Made by a program: the position numbers and the translations under genes. The notes beneath the pieces are model-generated. The model ran no database searches, was not told the DNA's origin, and saw only the letters and a list, made by a program, of their open reading frames with translations. This document shows positions 53,324 to 61,987 of a stretch of DNA of 64,000 bases, one piece after another (the stretch's first letter is position 1; each line of letters opens with the position of its first letter). The stretch comes from Cupriavidus taiwanensis (GTDB taxonomy: Bacteria; Pseudomonadota; Gammaproteobacteria; Burkholderiales; Burkholderiaceae): NCBI RefSeq assembly GCF_900250115.1, contig NZ_LT984804.1:1751301-1815300 (forward strand). Reading direction: 5' to 3'.

Positions 53324-54235
53324 CTACGGCGCCTGCGTATCGCGCTCCAGCGCGGTGACATCGACGCGCTGCACCTTGTCGTCCTGGCGCACCTCGGTGC
53401 GCAGCACGAAGGCCTCGGCCGGGCAGTACCAGTCGGTGACGTGCATCACGGTGGGCTCGACCTGCACCAGTTCGCCACCGATCATCAGCGGCCCCAGCGA
53501 GGTGCGCTTGTCATAGGAAATCGGCTGGCATTCCTTGCGCCCCATCAGGGTGTCGATCATCTGCAGCCTGCCCACGTGGCGCGAGCCGATATGGATGGTC
53601 GCACGCTGAGCGTCCATGGTGCTGACCGCTTCATCGGAGCCCAGCGGATAGACCTTCAGCGAAACGCTCGAGCGAAACACTTCTCCCTCCAGCGTGGTGC
53701 CTTCGCGCAGGTCCAGGCCGGCGTAGTTGAACACCCCCTTGCCGCGGAACGCCGCCTCGCCATACATGCGGGCATAGCGGGCGCGCGCGTTGATGACCGC
53801 ATGCTGGCTTTCGATGCTGGTCTGCGCCTCGGGCGCACTGCGCTCGATCACCACCTCGTGGACCTGGTTGGTAATCACCGGCGGCCCCATCAGCGCGGAC
53901 AGCGCCGACTTGGAATTGACCTCGAGCTGAGCGCGGCATCCGGTCGGGCTACGCTGAACCTCGCGCAGGGTCATGCGGATCGACATCGGCATCACGCCGT
54001 CGCCTTCCATCTGCACATGCGACCCGGAGCGGAACCACGGCGCATTGCACAGCACCGCGGCGGCGGCGGCCTGCACCTGGCTGGCCGCGGCCTGGGCGAT
54101 ACCGCCGGTGCCGGGCAGCACCGCCATGCCCTGCGCGCCGGCGGGTTGGGGGGATAGCCCCACAAATAGCGCCACGAACGTCGCCGCGCACGCCACCAGG
54201 CCGGCCTGCCGGATTTGCTGAACCTCTGTCTTCAC
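53324..54235 (-). CDS. secreted protein of unknown function
   Basis: A protein of about 303 residues if read from a GTG at 54235. That start gives a good signal peptide (KTEVQQIRQAGLVACAATF through PQPAGAQG). In-frame ATGs at 54346 and 54334 would put 30-40 polar residues in front and are less likely. The mature part has SPTGCRAQLEVNSKSALS, a MIDTLMGRKECQPISYDKRTSLGPL block and a late DWYCPAEAFVLRTE, with several Cys that could form disulfides. It resembles periplasmic or surface proteins of unknown role. It is convergent to the lysine-rich gene. Confidence 0.65.
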   Translation of the reverse strand: MKTEVQQIRQAGLVACAATFVALFVGLSPQPAGAQGMAVLPGTGGIAQAAASQVQAAAAAVLCNAPWFRSGSHVQMEGDGVMPMSIRMTLREVQRSPTGCRAQLEVNSKSALSALMGPPVITNQVHEVVIERSAPEAQTSIESQHAVINARARYARMYGEAAFRGKGVFNYAGLDLREGTTLEGEVFRSSVSLKVYPLGSDEAVSTMDAQRATIHIGSRHVGRLQMIDTLMGRKECQPISYDKRTSLGPLMIGGELVQVEPTVMHVTDWYCPAEAFVLRTEVRQDDKVQRVDVTALERDTQAP

Positions 54236-54689
54236 ATCGCGCCCCGTTCTGGATTGTCCCGCCCCGCATTCAGCGCCCGCCTGGCTGGCACCTGCGCAAA
54301 TGGCTATCGGAATTATCGCGTTTTTGTTGCGCATGTAAGTGGTCATTTCACGCCGGCACGGGTCTAACCGGCATGCCGACAAGGATGCCGGTGCCAACCT
54401 TGCGTTCACCAGGTCTTATATGCCTTGTACAATACATTTGACGCTCACCGGCGCTGTCGCCACTCCCGGCATCCGTTCGGAGTGACTTGATCGCCGTGCT
54501 ACCATTGCGCGCCTCGCGTATGCCTGCGCTTGTGGCGTCCCAGGCGCCTGGCGGTCACGGCGCCCGCAGCGCGCCGGCGCGGACCTTCCGGTCCGCTGTC
54601 CACCGCCGGCGCCGGTTCTGCGTTGTGATGGCTTCCCCGCCGCCGCGCGTCGCCCGAGCCCCCGTCCGTCGCGCTTTTCCAGGAGATCC
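54236..54689. promoter_or_regulatory. region upstream of the arn operon
   Basis: About 450 bases between the divergent unknown gene and arnT. An AT-rich stretch near 54415-54440 (ggtcttatatgccttgtaca) is promoter-like, and TTGTACAA there is palindromic, but I cannot set -10/-35 boxes firmly for either strand. No PmrA-type CTTAAT direct repeat is visible. Confidence 0.35.
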
Positions 54690-56423
54690 ATGCGTAGTTC
54701 ATCGACCTCGCGGTTTGCCGCCGCGCCGTCCATCGGAGCCGCCGCAAGTACCGTCATGCTGGTTGGCCTGCTGATCCTGCTGGTCTGGTTCGGTACCCTG
54801 GACATGCGCCACCTGCTGCGCTCCGATGAAGGCCGCTACGCCGAGATTGCCCGCGAGATGGTCGCCACCGGCGACTGGGTCACGATCCGCTACCACGAAC
54901 TCAAGTATTTCGAGAAGCCGCCCTTCCACATGTGGGTGACGGCGCTGGCCTACACCCTGTTTGGCGTCGGCGACTGGCAGGCACGCCTGTGCGTGGCGTT
55001 GTCCGGCATGCTCGGCATCGGCGTGTCGATGCTGGCCGCGGCGCGCTGGTACGGTTGCCGCGTGGCGATGCTGACCGGCCTGGTGCTGGTGTCGACGCCG
55101 ATGTGGAATGTCGCCGGGCACTTCAATTCGCTGGACATGACACTGTCCGCAGCCATGGCGTGCGTGCTCGCCTGCATGCTGCTGGCGCAGCATCCCGCGG
55201 CCACGCCGGCCGCGCGGCGCAACTGGATGCTGGCGTGCTGGGCGGCCATGGGTGTAGCGGTGCTGGTCAAGGGACTGGTCGGCCTGGCCTTGCCGGGCCT
55301 GGTGCTGGTGGTCTATACGCTGGCGACGCGTGACTGGAAGCTGTGGGGCCGCCTGCATCTGCCGGCTGGCATCGCGGTGCTGCTGGCGGTCACGGTGCCG
55401 TGGTTCTGGCTGATGTCCGAACGCAACCCGGAGTTCCTGCGCTTCTTCTTTATCCACGAGCACTGGCAGCGCTACACCTCCAGCGTGCATCACCGCGAGG
55501 GCGCGCTCTGGTTCTTCGTGCCGCTGCTGCTGGCCGGCTTCCTGCCGTGGCTGGGCCTGGTGCTGCAGATGTGGCAGGCGGTGCGGGAGCGCGCCGGAGT
55601 GGCGCGCGGCAATGCGCCGCGCCCGTTCCAGCCGGCGCTGCTGGCCGGGCTGTGGGCGGTGGCGATCTTCGTTTTCTTCAGCCTGTCCGGCTCCAAGCTG
55701 CCCGGCTATATCGTGCCGGTCTTCCCGGCGCTGGCTTTGCTTGCCGGCGTAGCTTTGGACACCACCACGGAACGCACGTGGCGCCGGCAGGTCAATGCCA
55801 TGGTCGCGCTCGGCGTGATCGGGCTGATCGCGATGCCGTTCGTCGGCATGATGGAAAAACCGGGCACGCCCAACGCGGTGTATCGTGAATTCGCCGCATG
55901 GCTCGCCATCGCCTTTGCCGTGATGCTGGGTGGCGCGCTGCTGGCACGCCGGCTGCTGCGCACGCGCGGCGTGTTCCCCAGCGTGGTGGCCTATGCGCTG
56001 GCCATGTTCCTGTGCGCCACGATCGGACTGCGTGCCCACGAAGCAATGGGCAGGCCGAGCTCGGGCGCGGACCTGGTGCCTGCGATCAACGCCGTGCTGG
56101 CGCCCGACATGCCGCTGTACAGCGTGCGGCTGCTGGACCACACGCTGCCGTTTTACCTGCGCCGCACCACGATCCTCGTCGAGCATCCGGACGAACTCGA
56201 GTTCGGCATCAGGCAGGAACCGCAGAAGTGGATCCCGAGCCTCGACCAGTTCCTCGCGCGCTGGCAGGACGGCCAGCGCGCGGTGGCGATCATGGCGCCG
56301 CAGACCTACGCCGCGCTGGCCGCGCGCGGCGTGCCGATGCACAAGATCGCCGGTGACCGCCGGCGCGTGGCCGTCGCCAATTTCGCTCTGCCCGGACAGC
56401 CAGCACGGACGCCAGCACCGTAA
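54690..56423 (+). CDS. arnT: ArnT-family lipid A aminoarabinose transferase
   Basis: A 577-residue inner membrane glycosyltransferase of the ArnT/PMT type (GT-C fold) with about 12 membrane helices. The catalytic N-terminal loop has RSDEGRYAEIAREMVATGDW and FEKPPFHMW, as in ArnT. It moves 4-amino-4-deoxy-L-arabinose from undecaprenyl phosphate to lipid A in the periplasm, reducing negative charge and polymyxin binding. It is the first of seven same-strand arn genes. The start at 54690 follows AGGAGATCC. Confidence 0.94.
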   Translation: MRSSSTSRFAAAPSIGAAASTVMLVGLLILLVWFGTLDMRHLLRSDEGRYAEIAREMVATGDWVTIRYHELKYFEKPPFHMWVTALAYTLFGVGDWQARLCVALSGMLGIGVSMLAAARWYGCRVAMLTGLVLVSTPMWNVAGHFNSLDMTLSAAMACVLACMLLAQHPAATPAARRNWMLACWAAMGVAVLVKGLVGLALPGLVLVVYTLATRDWKLWGRLHLPAGIAVLLAVTVPWFWLMSERNPEFLRFFFIHEHWQRYTSSVHHREGALWFFVPLLLAGFLPWLGLVLQMWQAVRERAGVARGNAPRPFQPALLAGLWAVAIFVFFSLSGSKLPGYIVPVFPALALLAGVALDTTTERTWRRQVNAMVALGVIGLIAMPFVGMMEKPGTPNAVYREFAAWLAIAFAVMLGGALLARRLLRTRGVFPSVVAYALAMFLCATIGLRAHEAMGRPSSGADLVPAINAVLAPDMPLYSVRLLDHTLPFYLRRTTILVEHPDELEFGIRQEPQKWIPSLDQFLARWQDGQRAVAIMAPQTYAALAARGVPMHKIAGDRRRVAVANFALPGQPARTPAP

Positions 56424-56441
56424 TCCGCCAACCGCCTTGCC

Positions 56442-56813
56442 ATGACGCTTTCCACCTTTGCTTTCATCCTGACCGGCGTGCTGCTCAATGCGGCGGCGCA
56501 GCTGCTGCTCAAGGCCGGCGTCAACGCCGTCGGCGCCATCACGCTCGACCGTGGCACGCTGCTGGTGACGGCGCTGCGCGTGCTGACGCAATGGCCGGTG
56601 CTGGCCGGGCTGACGCTGTACGTGGTCAGCGTGGGGGTCTGGATCGTGGGCCTGTCGCGCGTCGATGTGTCGATCGCCTATCCGATGCTGTCGCTGGGCT
56701 ACGTGGTCAATGCGCTCGCGGCCTGGTGGCTGTTCGGCGAGATCATCGGCCCCTTGCGCGTGGCCGGCATCCTGCTGATACTGGCGGGCGTATTCCTGAT
56801 CGCCCGCTCCTGA
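56442..56813 (+). CDS. arnE: SMR-type flippase subunit, ArnE/ArnF-like
   Basis: A 123-residue four-helix membrane protein of the EamA/SMR group. The VSIAYPMLSLGYVVNALAAWW and GIIL-LAGVFLIARS ends fit ArnE/ArnF, which flip undecaprenyl-phosphate aminoarabinose to the periplasmic face. E. coli uses two such proteins (ArnE and ArnF); only one is encoded here, so it may work as a homodimer, or its partner lies elsewhere. It starts 18 bases behind arnT. Confidence 0.82.
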   Translation: MTLSTFAFILTGVLLNAAAQLLLKAGVNAVGAITLDRGTLLVTALRVLTQWPVLAGLTLYVVSVGVWIVGLSRVDVSIAYPMLSLGYVVNALAAWWLFGEIIGPLRVAGILLILAGVFLIARS

Positions 56814-56865
56814 AGGCTGTCCGCGCCTTCGCCTGGCCTGACCGCCGCTGCCTCCTTCACTTGCC

Positions 56866-58038
56866 ATGACCGCCTCCGCTTCCGCCTTCCTGCCGTTTGT
56901 GCGGCCCGAGATCGACGCCGCCGCCATTGCCGAGGTCGGCAAGGTACTGGCCTCGGGCTGGATTACCTCCGGACCGAAGATGCAGGCCTTCGAGGCCGCG
57001 CTGTCCGACCTGTTCGGCGGGCGCCAGGTGCGCACCTTCGCCAACGGCTCGGCGACCATGGAGATCGCGCTGCGCATCGCCGATATCGGCCCCGGCGACG
57101 AGGTCATCACCACGCCGGTCACGTGGGTCGCCACCGCCAACGTGGTGGTGGCCGTGGGAGCCAGGCCGGTGTTCGTCGACATCGACCCGCGCACGCGCAA
57201 CCTGGATCTCGACGCGGTCGAGGCCGCCATCTCGCCGCGCACGCGCGCCATCATGCCGGTCTACCTGTCCGGCCTGCCGGTCGACATGGAGCGCCTGTAC
57301 GCGATCGCCGCCAGGCACGGGCTGCGCGTGATCGAAGACGCGGCCCAGGCGATCGACTCGCGCTGGCGCGGCCAGCGCATCGGCGCCTTCGGCGACCTGG
57401 TCAGCTTCAGCTTCCAGGCCAACAAGAACATCACCACCATCGAAGGCGGCTGCCTGGTGATGAACACGCCCGAAGAAGCCGTGCGCGCCGAGCGCCTGCG
57501 CCTGCAGGGCGTGATCCGCACCGGCATGGACGGCATGGATGTCGAAGAGCCGGGCGGCAAGTTCAACCTGACCGATGTCAACGCCGCCGTTGGCCTGGCC
57601 CAGCTGGAGCGGCTCGACGCCATCACCGCGCGCCGCGCCGAACTGGCCGACGCCTACTTCCGCTGCGCCGCCGACAGCGGCCTGCAGGCCCTCGGCATCG
57701 AGCTGCCGCCGCCGCTGGACCCGCAATCCGCCACCACCAACTGGCACATGTTCCAGGTGGTGCTGCCGACCGACCGCATGCAGGGCGGCCCGGCACAGGC
57801 GCGGCACAAGCTCATGGAAGCCATGCGCGAGCGCGGCATCGGCACCGGCGTGCACTACCCGCCGGTCCATCTTTTCACTTACTACCGCTCACTCGGCTGG
57901 CGCGAAGGCATGCTGCCGCACGCCGAGCGCATCGGGCGCGGCATCGTCACGCTGCCGTTGTTCCCGGCGATGCAAGCCTCGGACGTGGAGCGGGTCTGCG
58001 CAATCCTCAGCGAAACATGCAAACGTCTTTCCCAATGA
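56866..58038 (+). CDS. arnB: UDP-4-amino-4-deoxy-L-arabinose aminotransferase
   Basis: A 390-residue PLP aminotransferase of the DegT/DnrJ/EryC1 family. The PLP lysine is Lys187 in SFQANKNITTIEGG, with the HGLRVIEDAAQA aspartate region before it and GVHYPPVHLFTYYR near the end, matching ArnB. It makes UDP-L-Ara4N from the 4-keto sugar with glutamate. It ends in an ATGA overlap with arnC. Confidence 0.94.
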   Translation: MTASASAFLPFVRPEIDAAAIAEVGKVLASGWITSGPKMQAFEAALSDLFGGRQVRTFANGSATMEIALRIADIGPGDEVITTPVTWVATANVVVAVGARPVFVDIDPRTRNLDLDAVEAAISPRTRAIMPVYLSGLPVDMERLYAIAARHGLRVIEDAAQAIDSRWRGQRIGAFGDLVSFSFQANKNITTIEGGCLVMNTPEEAVRAERLRLQGVIRTGMDGMDVEEPGGKFNLTDVNAAVGLAQLERLDAITARRAELADAYFRCAADSGLQALGIELPPPLDPQSATTNWHMFQVVLPTDRMQGGPAQARHKLMEAMRERGIGTGVHYPPVHLFTYYRSLGWREGMLPHAERIGRGIVTLPLFPAMQASDVERVCAILSETCKRLSQ

Positions 58039-59009
58039 GCCCGGTCCAGGTCTCGGTCGTCATTCCGGTCTACAACGAAGAAGACGGGCTGCAAGCCCTG
58101 TTCGATCGCCTCTATCCGGCGCTGGATGGCCTCGGCGAAAGCTACGAGATCATCTTCATCAACGACGGCAGCGTCGACCGCTCGGCGCAGATGCTGGCGG
58201 CGCAGTTCCACAAGCGCCCGGACGTGACCCGGGTGGTGCTGTTCAATGGCAATTTCGGCCAGCACATGGCGATCCTGGCGGGCTTCGAGCACACCCGCGG
58301 CAAGATCGTGATCACGCTGGACGCCGACCTGCAGAATCCCCCCGAGGAGATTCCGCGCCTGGTCGAGACCATGCGCGCCGGCCACGACTACGTCGGCACC
58401 ATCCGCCGCCAGCGCAACGACACCGCGTTCCGCCGCTATGCCTCGCGCGCGATGAACCGGCTGCGCGAGCGCATCACCAAGATCCGCATGACGGACCAGG
58501 GCTGCATGCTGCGCGCCTATGACCGCGCCGTGATCGACACCATCAACGCGTGCCGCGAGGTCAATACCTTTATTCCGGCGCTGGCGTACACCTTTGCCTC
58601 GAACCCGGTCGAGATCGAAGTCGGGCACGAGCAGCGCCACGCGGGCGAATCGAAGTACTCGCTGTACCAGCTGATCCGCCTGAATTTTGACCTCGTCACC
58701 GGCTTCTCGATCGTGCCGCTGCAGTGGTTCTCGGCCATCGGCACGATCCTGTCGCTGTTCTCCGGCGTACTGTTCCTGGTGCTGCTGGTGCGCCGCTTCG
58801 TGATGGGGTCGGAAGTGCAGGGTGTGTTCACCCTGTTCGCCATGAACTTCTTCCTGATCGGCATCCTGCTGTTCGGCGTGGGCCTGCTGGGCGAATACGT
58901 CGGCCGCATCTACCAGGAAGTGCGCGACCGACCGCGCTACCGCATCAAGGCCGTGCTCGAGGCCGACCCGGCACGCACTGCACCGGCCCGCACCGGCGTG
59001 GAGCCATGA
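58035..59009 (+). CDS. arnC: undecaprenyl-phosphate 4-deoxy-4-formamido-L-arabinose transferase
   Basis: A 324-residue GT2 glycosyltransferase with two C-terminal membrane helices (about 233-256 and 270-292). The N-terminal VVIPVYNEEDGLQALFDRLY, the metal-binding LDADLQNPPEEI and MTDQGCMLRAY fit ArnC. It attaches formyl-aminoarabinose to undecaprenyl phosphate. The ATG at 58035 overlaps the arnB stop (ATGA); an ATG at 58017 would add six residues and overlaps arnB further. It is coupled to the next gene by a second ATGA overlap. Confidence 0.94.
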   Translation: MSPVQVSVVIPVYNEEDGLQALFDRLYPALDGLGESYEIIFINDGSVDRSAQMLAAQFHKRPDVTRVVLFNGNFGQHMAILAGFEHTRGKIVITLDADLQNPPEEIPRLVETMRAGHDYVGTIRRQRNDTAFRRYASRAMNRLRERITKIRMTDQGCMLRAYDRAVIDTINACREVNTFIPALAYTFASNPVEIEVGHEQRHAGESKYSLYQLIRLNFDLVTGFSIVPLQWFSAIGTILSLFSGVLFLVLLVRRFVMGSEVQGVFTLFAMNFFLIGILLFGVGLLGEYVGRIYQEVRDRPRYRIKAVLEADPARTAPARTGVEP

Positions 59010-59962
59010 TGCGCGCCGTCGTCTTTGCCTACCACAATGTCGGCGACCGCTGCCTGCGCGTGCTGCATGCGCGCGGGGTGGACGTGGCGCTGGTGATCAC
59101 GCACCGCGACCGGCCTGACGAGAACATCTGGTTCCGCCGCGTGGCGGATACCGCCACCGAGCTGGGAATCCCGTTCCTCTATGGCGACGATCCCGGCGAT
59201 CCCGCCCTCGCACAGGCGGTGCGCGACGCGCGCCCGGACGTGATCTTCTCGTTCTATTACCGCGCCATGATCCCCGCCGGCGTGCTGGCGCTGGCGCCGG
59301 CAGGAGCGTTCAACATGCACGGCTCGCTGTTGCCGAAATACCGCGGCCGCGTGCCGGTCAACTGGGCCGTGCTGCACGGCGAGACCGAAACCGGCGCTAC
59401 GCTGCACGTGATGGAAGCCAGGCCGGACGCAGGCGATATCGTCGACCAGACCGCCGTGCCGATCCTGCCCGACGATACCGCCGGCGCCGTGTTCGACAAG
59501 GTCACGGTGGCGGCCGAGCAGACGCTGTGGCGCGCCCTGCCCGCGATGATGGCGGGACAGGTGCCGCGCCGCCCCAACCGGCTGGTCGAGGGCAGCTACT
59601 ACTCGGGGCGCAAGCCCGAGGACGGCCGCATCGACTGGAACCGCCCCGCCGCCGAGGTCTACAACCTGATCCGCGCGGTCGCGCCACCCTATCCCGGCGC
59701 CTTCACGGAACTTGGCGGGCAGCGCTTCATCGTGGCGCAGGCACGCCGGCCGCTGGCGGGTCCCGCGCAGCCGATGCCTGGCGCCGCACCAGGCGGCGCG
59801 GCAACCGGCCTGCAGGTGCGCGACGGACAGGTCGTCGGCGTGTGCGGCGACGGCGGCCTGGTCATCATCACGCAGCTATTGGCAGCGGACGGCGCCGCCG
59901 TCACGCCGCAGGCACTTGCCCGACATCTCCATACCGAACAGTCCAACGAGGGAAACCGATGA
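59006..59962 (+). CDS. arnA: ArnA formyltransferase half, separate gene
   Basis: A 318-residue formyltransferase equal to the N-terminal half of E. coli ArnA. The active-site FNMHGSLLPKYRGRVPVNWA (Asn and His) and the ARPDAGDIVDQ aspartate are present, followed by the C-terminal formyltransferase domain. It formylates UDP-L-Ara4N. In E. coli this domain is fused to the decarboxylase; here the two are separate genes overlapping by four bases (59959-59962). Confidence 0.92.
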   Translation: MMRAVVFAYHNVGDRCLRVLHARGVDVALVITHRDRPDENIWFRRVADTATELGIPFLYGDDPGDPALAQAVRDARPDVIFSFYYRAMIPAGVLALAPAGAFNMHGSLLPKYRGRVPVNWAVLHGETETGATLHVMEARPDAGDIVDQTAVPILPDDTAGAVFDKVTVAAEQTLWRALPAMMAGQVPRRPNRLVEGSYYSGRKPEDGRIDWNRPAAEVYNLIRAVAPPYPGAFTELGGQRFIVAQARRPLAGPAQPMPGAAPGGAATGLQVRDGQVVGVCGDGGLVIITQLLAADGAAVTPQALARHLHTEQSNEGNR

Positions 59963-61011
59963 AAAAGGTCCTGATTCTCGGCGTCAACGGCTTCATCGGC
60001 CACCACCTGACGCGCCGCATCCTGGAAACCACGCCGTGGGAGGTCTACGGCATGGACATGAACACCGATCGCCTGGGCGACCTCGTCGAGCACCCGCGCA
60101 TGCACTTCTTCGAAGGCGACATCACCATCAACAAGGAGTGGATCGAGTACAACATCCGCAAGTGCGACGTGGTGCTGCCGCTGGTCGCCATCGCCACCCC
60201 GGCCACCTACGTGCGCCAGCCGCTGCGCGTGTTCGAGCTGGACTTCGAGGCCAACCTGCCGATCGTGCGCGCCGCGGTCAAGTACGGCAAGCACCTGGTG
60301 TTCCCGTCGACCTCCGAGGTCTACGGCATGTGCGGCGACGATGAATTCGACCCCGACGCCTCGCCGCTGGTCTACGGCCCGATCAACAAGCCGCGCTGGA
60401 TCTACGCCTGCTCCAAGCAGCTGATGGACCGCGTGATCCACGCCTATGGCATGGAGCAAGGCCTGAACTACACGCTGTTCCGCCCCTTCAACTGGATCGG
60501 CGCGGGGCTGGACTCGATCTTCGAATCGAAGGAAGGCTCGTCGCGCGTGGTGACGCAGTTCCTCGGCCATATCGTGCGCGGCGAGCCGATCAGGCTGGTC
60601 GACGGCGGCGCGCAGCAACGCGCCTTCGCCGACATCGCCGACGGCATCAGCGCGCTGATGCGCATCATCGAGAATCACGGCGGCGTGGCCAGCGGCAAGA
60701 TCTACAACATCGGCAACCCGGGCAATATCCATTCGGTGCGCGAGCTCGCCGAGATGATGCTGAAGATGGCCGCCGACTACCCGGAATACGCGCAGGAAGC
60801 GCGCCACACCCGCATCGTCGAGACCTCGTCGGGCGACTTCTACGGCAAGGGTTACCAGGACGTGCAGCACCGCGTGCCGAAGATCGACAACACCATCGAG
60901 GACCTGGGCTGGCGCCCGGAGATCGGCATGGAAGCGGCGCTGCGGCGCATCTTCGAGGCGTACCGGGGCAAGGTGGTCGAGGCCCGCACGCTGGTCGATT
61001 CCAGCCACTGA
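59959..61011 (+). CDS. arnA: ArnA UDP-glucuronic acid decarboxylase half, separate gene
   Basis: A 350-residue extended SDR equal to the C-terminal half of E. coli ArnA. It has the NAD motif LGVNGFIGHHL, the catalytic PSTSEVYG and YACSK Tyr/Lys, and an R-containing GKGYQDVQHRVP near the end. It oxidatively decarboxylates UDP-glucuronate to the UDP-4-keto-pentose used by ArnB. It overlaps the formyltransferase gene by ATGA, and arnD follows 12 bases later. Confidence 0.94.
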   Translation: MKKVLILGVNGFIGHHLTRRILETTPWEVYGMDMNTDRLGDLVEHPRMHFFEGDITINKEWIEYNIRKCDVVLPLVAIATPATYVRQPLRVFELDFEANLPIVRAAVKYGKHLVFPSTSEVYGMCGDDEFDPDASPLVYGPINKPRWIYACSKQLMDRVIHAYGMEQGLNYTLFRPFNWIGAGLDSIFESKEGSSRVVTQFLGHIVRGEPIRLVDGGAQQRAFADIADGISALMRIIENHGGVASGKIYNIGNPGNIHSVRELAEMMLKMAADYPEYAQEARHTRIVETSSGDFYGKGYQDVQHRVPKIDNTIEDLGWRPEIGMEAALRRIFEAYRGKVVEARTLVDSSH

Positions 61012-61023
61012 GCGCGCACGCAC

Positions 61024-61923
61024 ATGGCACGGATCGCCCTGAAGGTCGACGTCGACACGCTGCGCGGCACGCGCCAGGGCGTGCCGCGGCTGCTGTCGCT
61101 GCTGGCGGCCGCGCAGGCACAGGCTACCTTCCTGTTCAGCCTGGGCCCAGACCATACCGGCTGGGCGCTGCGGCGCGTGTTCCGCCCCGGCTTTCTGCGC
61201 AAGGTGTCGCGCACCTCGGTGGTGTCGAACTACGGCTTGCGCACGCTGATGTACGGCGTGCTGCTGCCCGGCCCGGATATCGGCCGCAAGGGCGCGGCCG
61301 AGATGCGCGCGGCGCGCGCCGCCGGGCATGAATGCGGCATCCACACCTGGGACCACGTCTACTGGCAGGACAATGTGCGCGAGCGCGATGCCGCCTGGAC
61401 CCGCGACCAGATGCAGCGCGCCTTCGCGCGCTTCCGCGAGATCTTCGGCGCGCCTCCGGTCACGCACGGCGCCGCCGGCTGGCAGATGAACGAGGCCGCG
61501 TTCCGCCAGATCGACATCTGGGACATGGCCTACGCGTCCGACGGCCGCGGTACCGCGCCCTATATCCCCACGATCGGCGGCGTGCCCTGTCGCCACGTGC
61601 AGATGCCGACCACGCTGCCGACGCTGGACGAGCTGATCGGCACCGACGGCCTGACCGAGGACAACGTGCACACGGCCCTGCTGAAGCTGACCGAAGGCAC
61701 GCGCGACCATGTGTTCACGCTGCATGCCGAGCTCGAAGGCGGCAAGCTCGCGCCCGTGTTCGAACGGCTGCTGGCGGGCTGGCGTGCGCAGGGGCACGAG
61801 CTGGTGTCGATGGGCACGTGGTATCGCGGGCTGGATTGCGCAACGCTGCCGCGCCTGCCGGTGACGTGGGGGGAGATTCCGGGGCGAAGCGGGGAGTTGA
61901 TCGTGCAGCCCGCACCAGGCTGA
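61024..61923 (+). CDS. arnD: 4-deoxy-4-formamido-L-arabinose-phosphoundecaprenol deformylase
   Basis: A 299-residue polysaccharide-deacetylase-fold protein. It begins with KVDVDTLRGTRQGVPRL (metal-binding Asp), has ECGIHTWDHVYWQD (His pair) and THGAAGWQMNEAAFR, as in ArnD. It removes the formyl group before flipping. It is the last arn gene, and the stem-loop at 61946-61985 follows. Confidence 0.94.
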   Translation: MARIALKVDVDTLRGTRQGVPRLLSLLAAAQAQATFLFSLGPDHTGWALRRVFRPGFLRKVSRTSVVSNYGLRTLMYGVLLPGPDIGRKGAAEMRAARAAGHECGIHTWDHVYWQDNVRERDAAWTRDQMQRAFARFREIFGAPPVTHGAAGWQMNEAAFRQIDIWDMAYASDGRGTAPYIPTIGGVPCRHVQMPTTLPTLDELIGTDGLTEDNVHTALLKLTEGTRDHVFTLHAELEGGKLAPVFERLLAGWRAQGHELVSMGTWYRGLDCATLPRLPVTWGEIPGRSGELIVQPAPG

Positions 61924-61945
61924 AGAGCCGTGCCACCAACCGGGT

Positions 61946-61985
61946 GTTTGCTCCCATCTCCCGCAAGCGGGAGAGGGGAGCAAAC
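61946..61985. terminator. bidirectional hairpin between arnD and the P-type ATPase
   Basis: Nineteen-base arms (61946-61964 with 61967-61985) pair with one mismatch around two bases, between convergent genes. The core (CTCTCCCGC...GCGGGAGAG) resembles a palindrome that is common between genes in related genomes. Confidence 0.75.
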
Positions 61986-61987
61986 CC

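Noticed and set aside
54699..57254. 851-codon frame antisense to arnT and arnB
   Set aside because: It covers several real genes on the other strand and is rich in His/Gln/Arg, typical of shadows.
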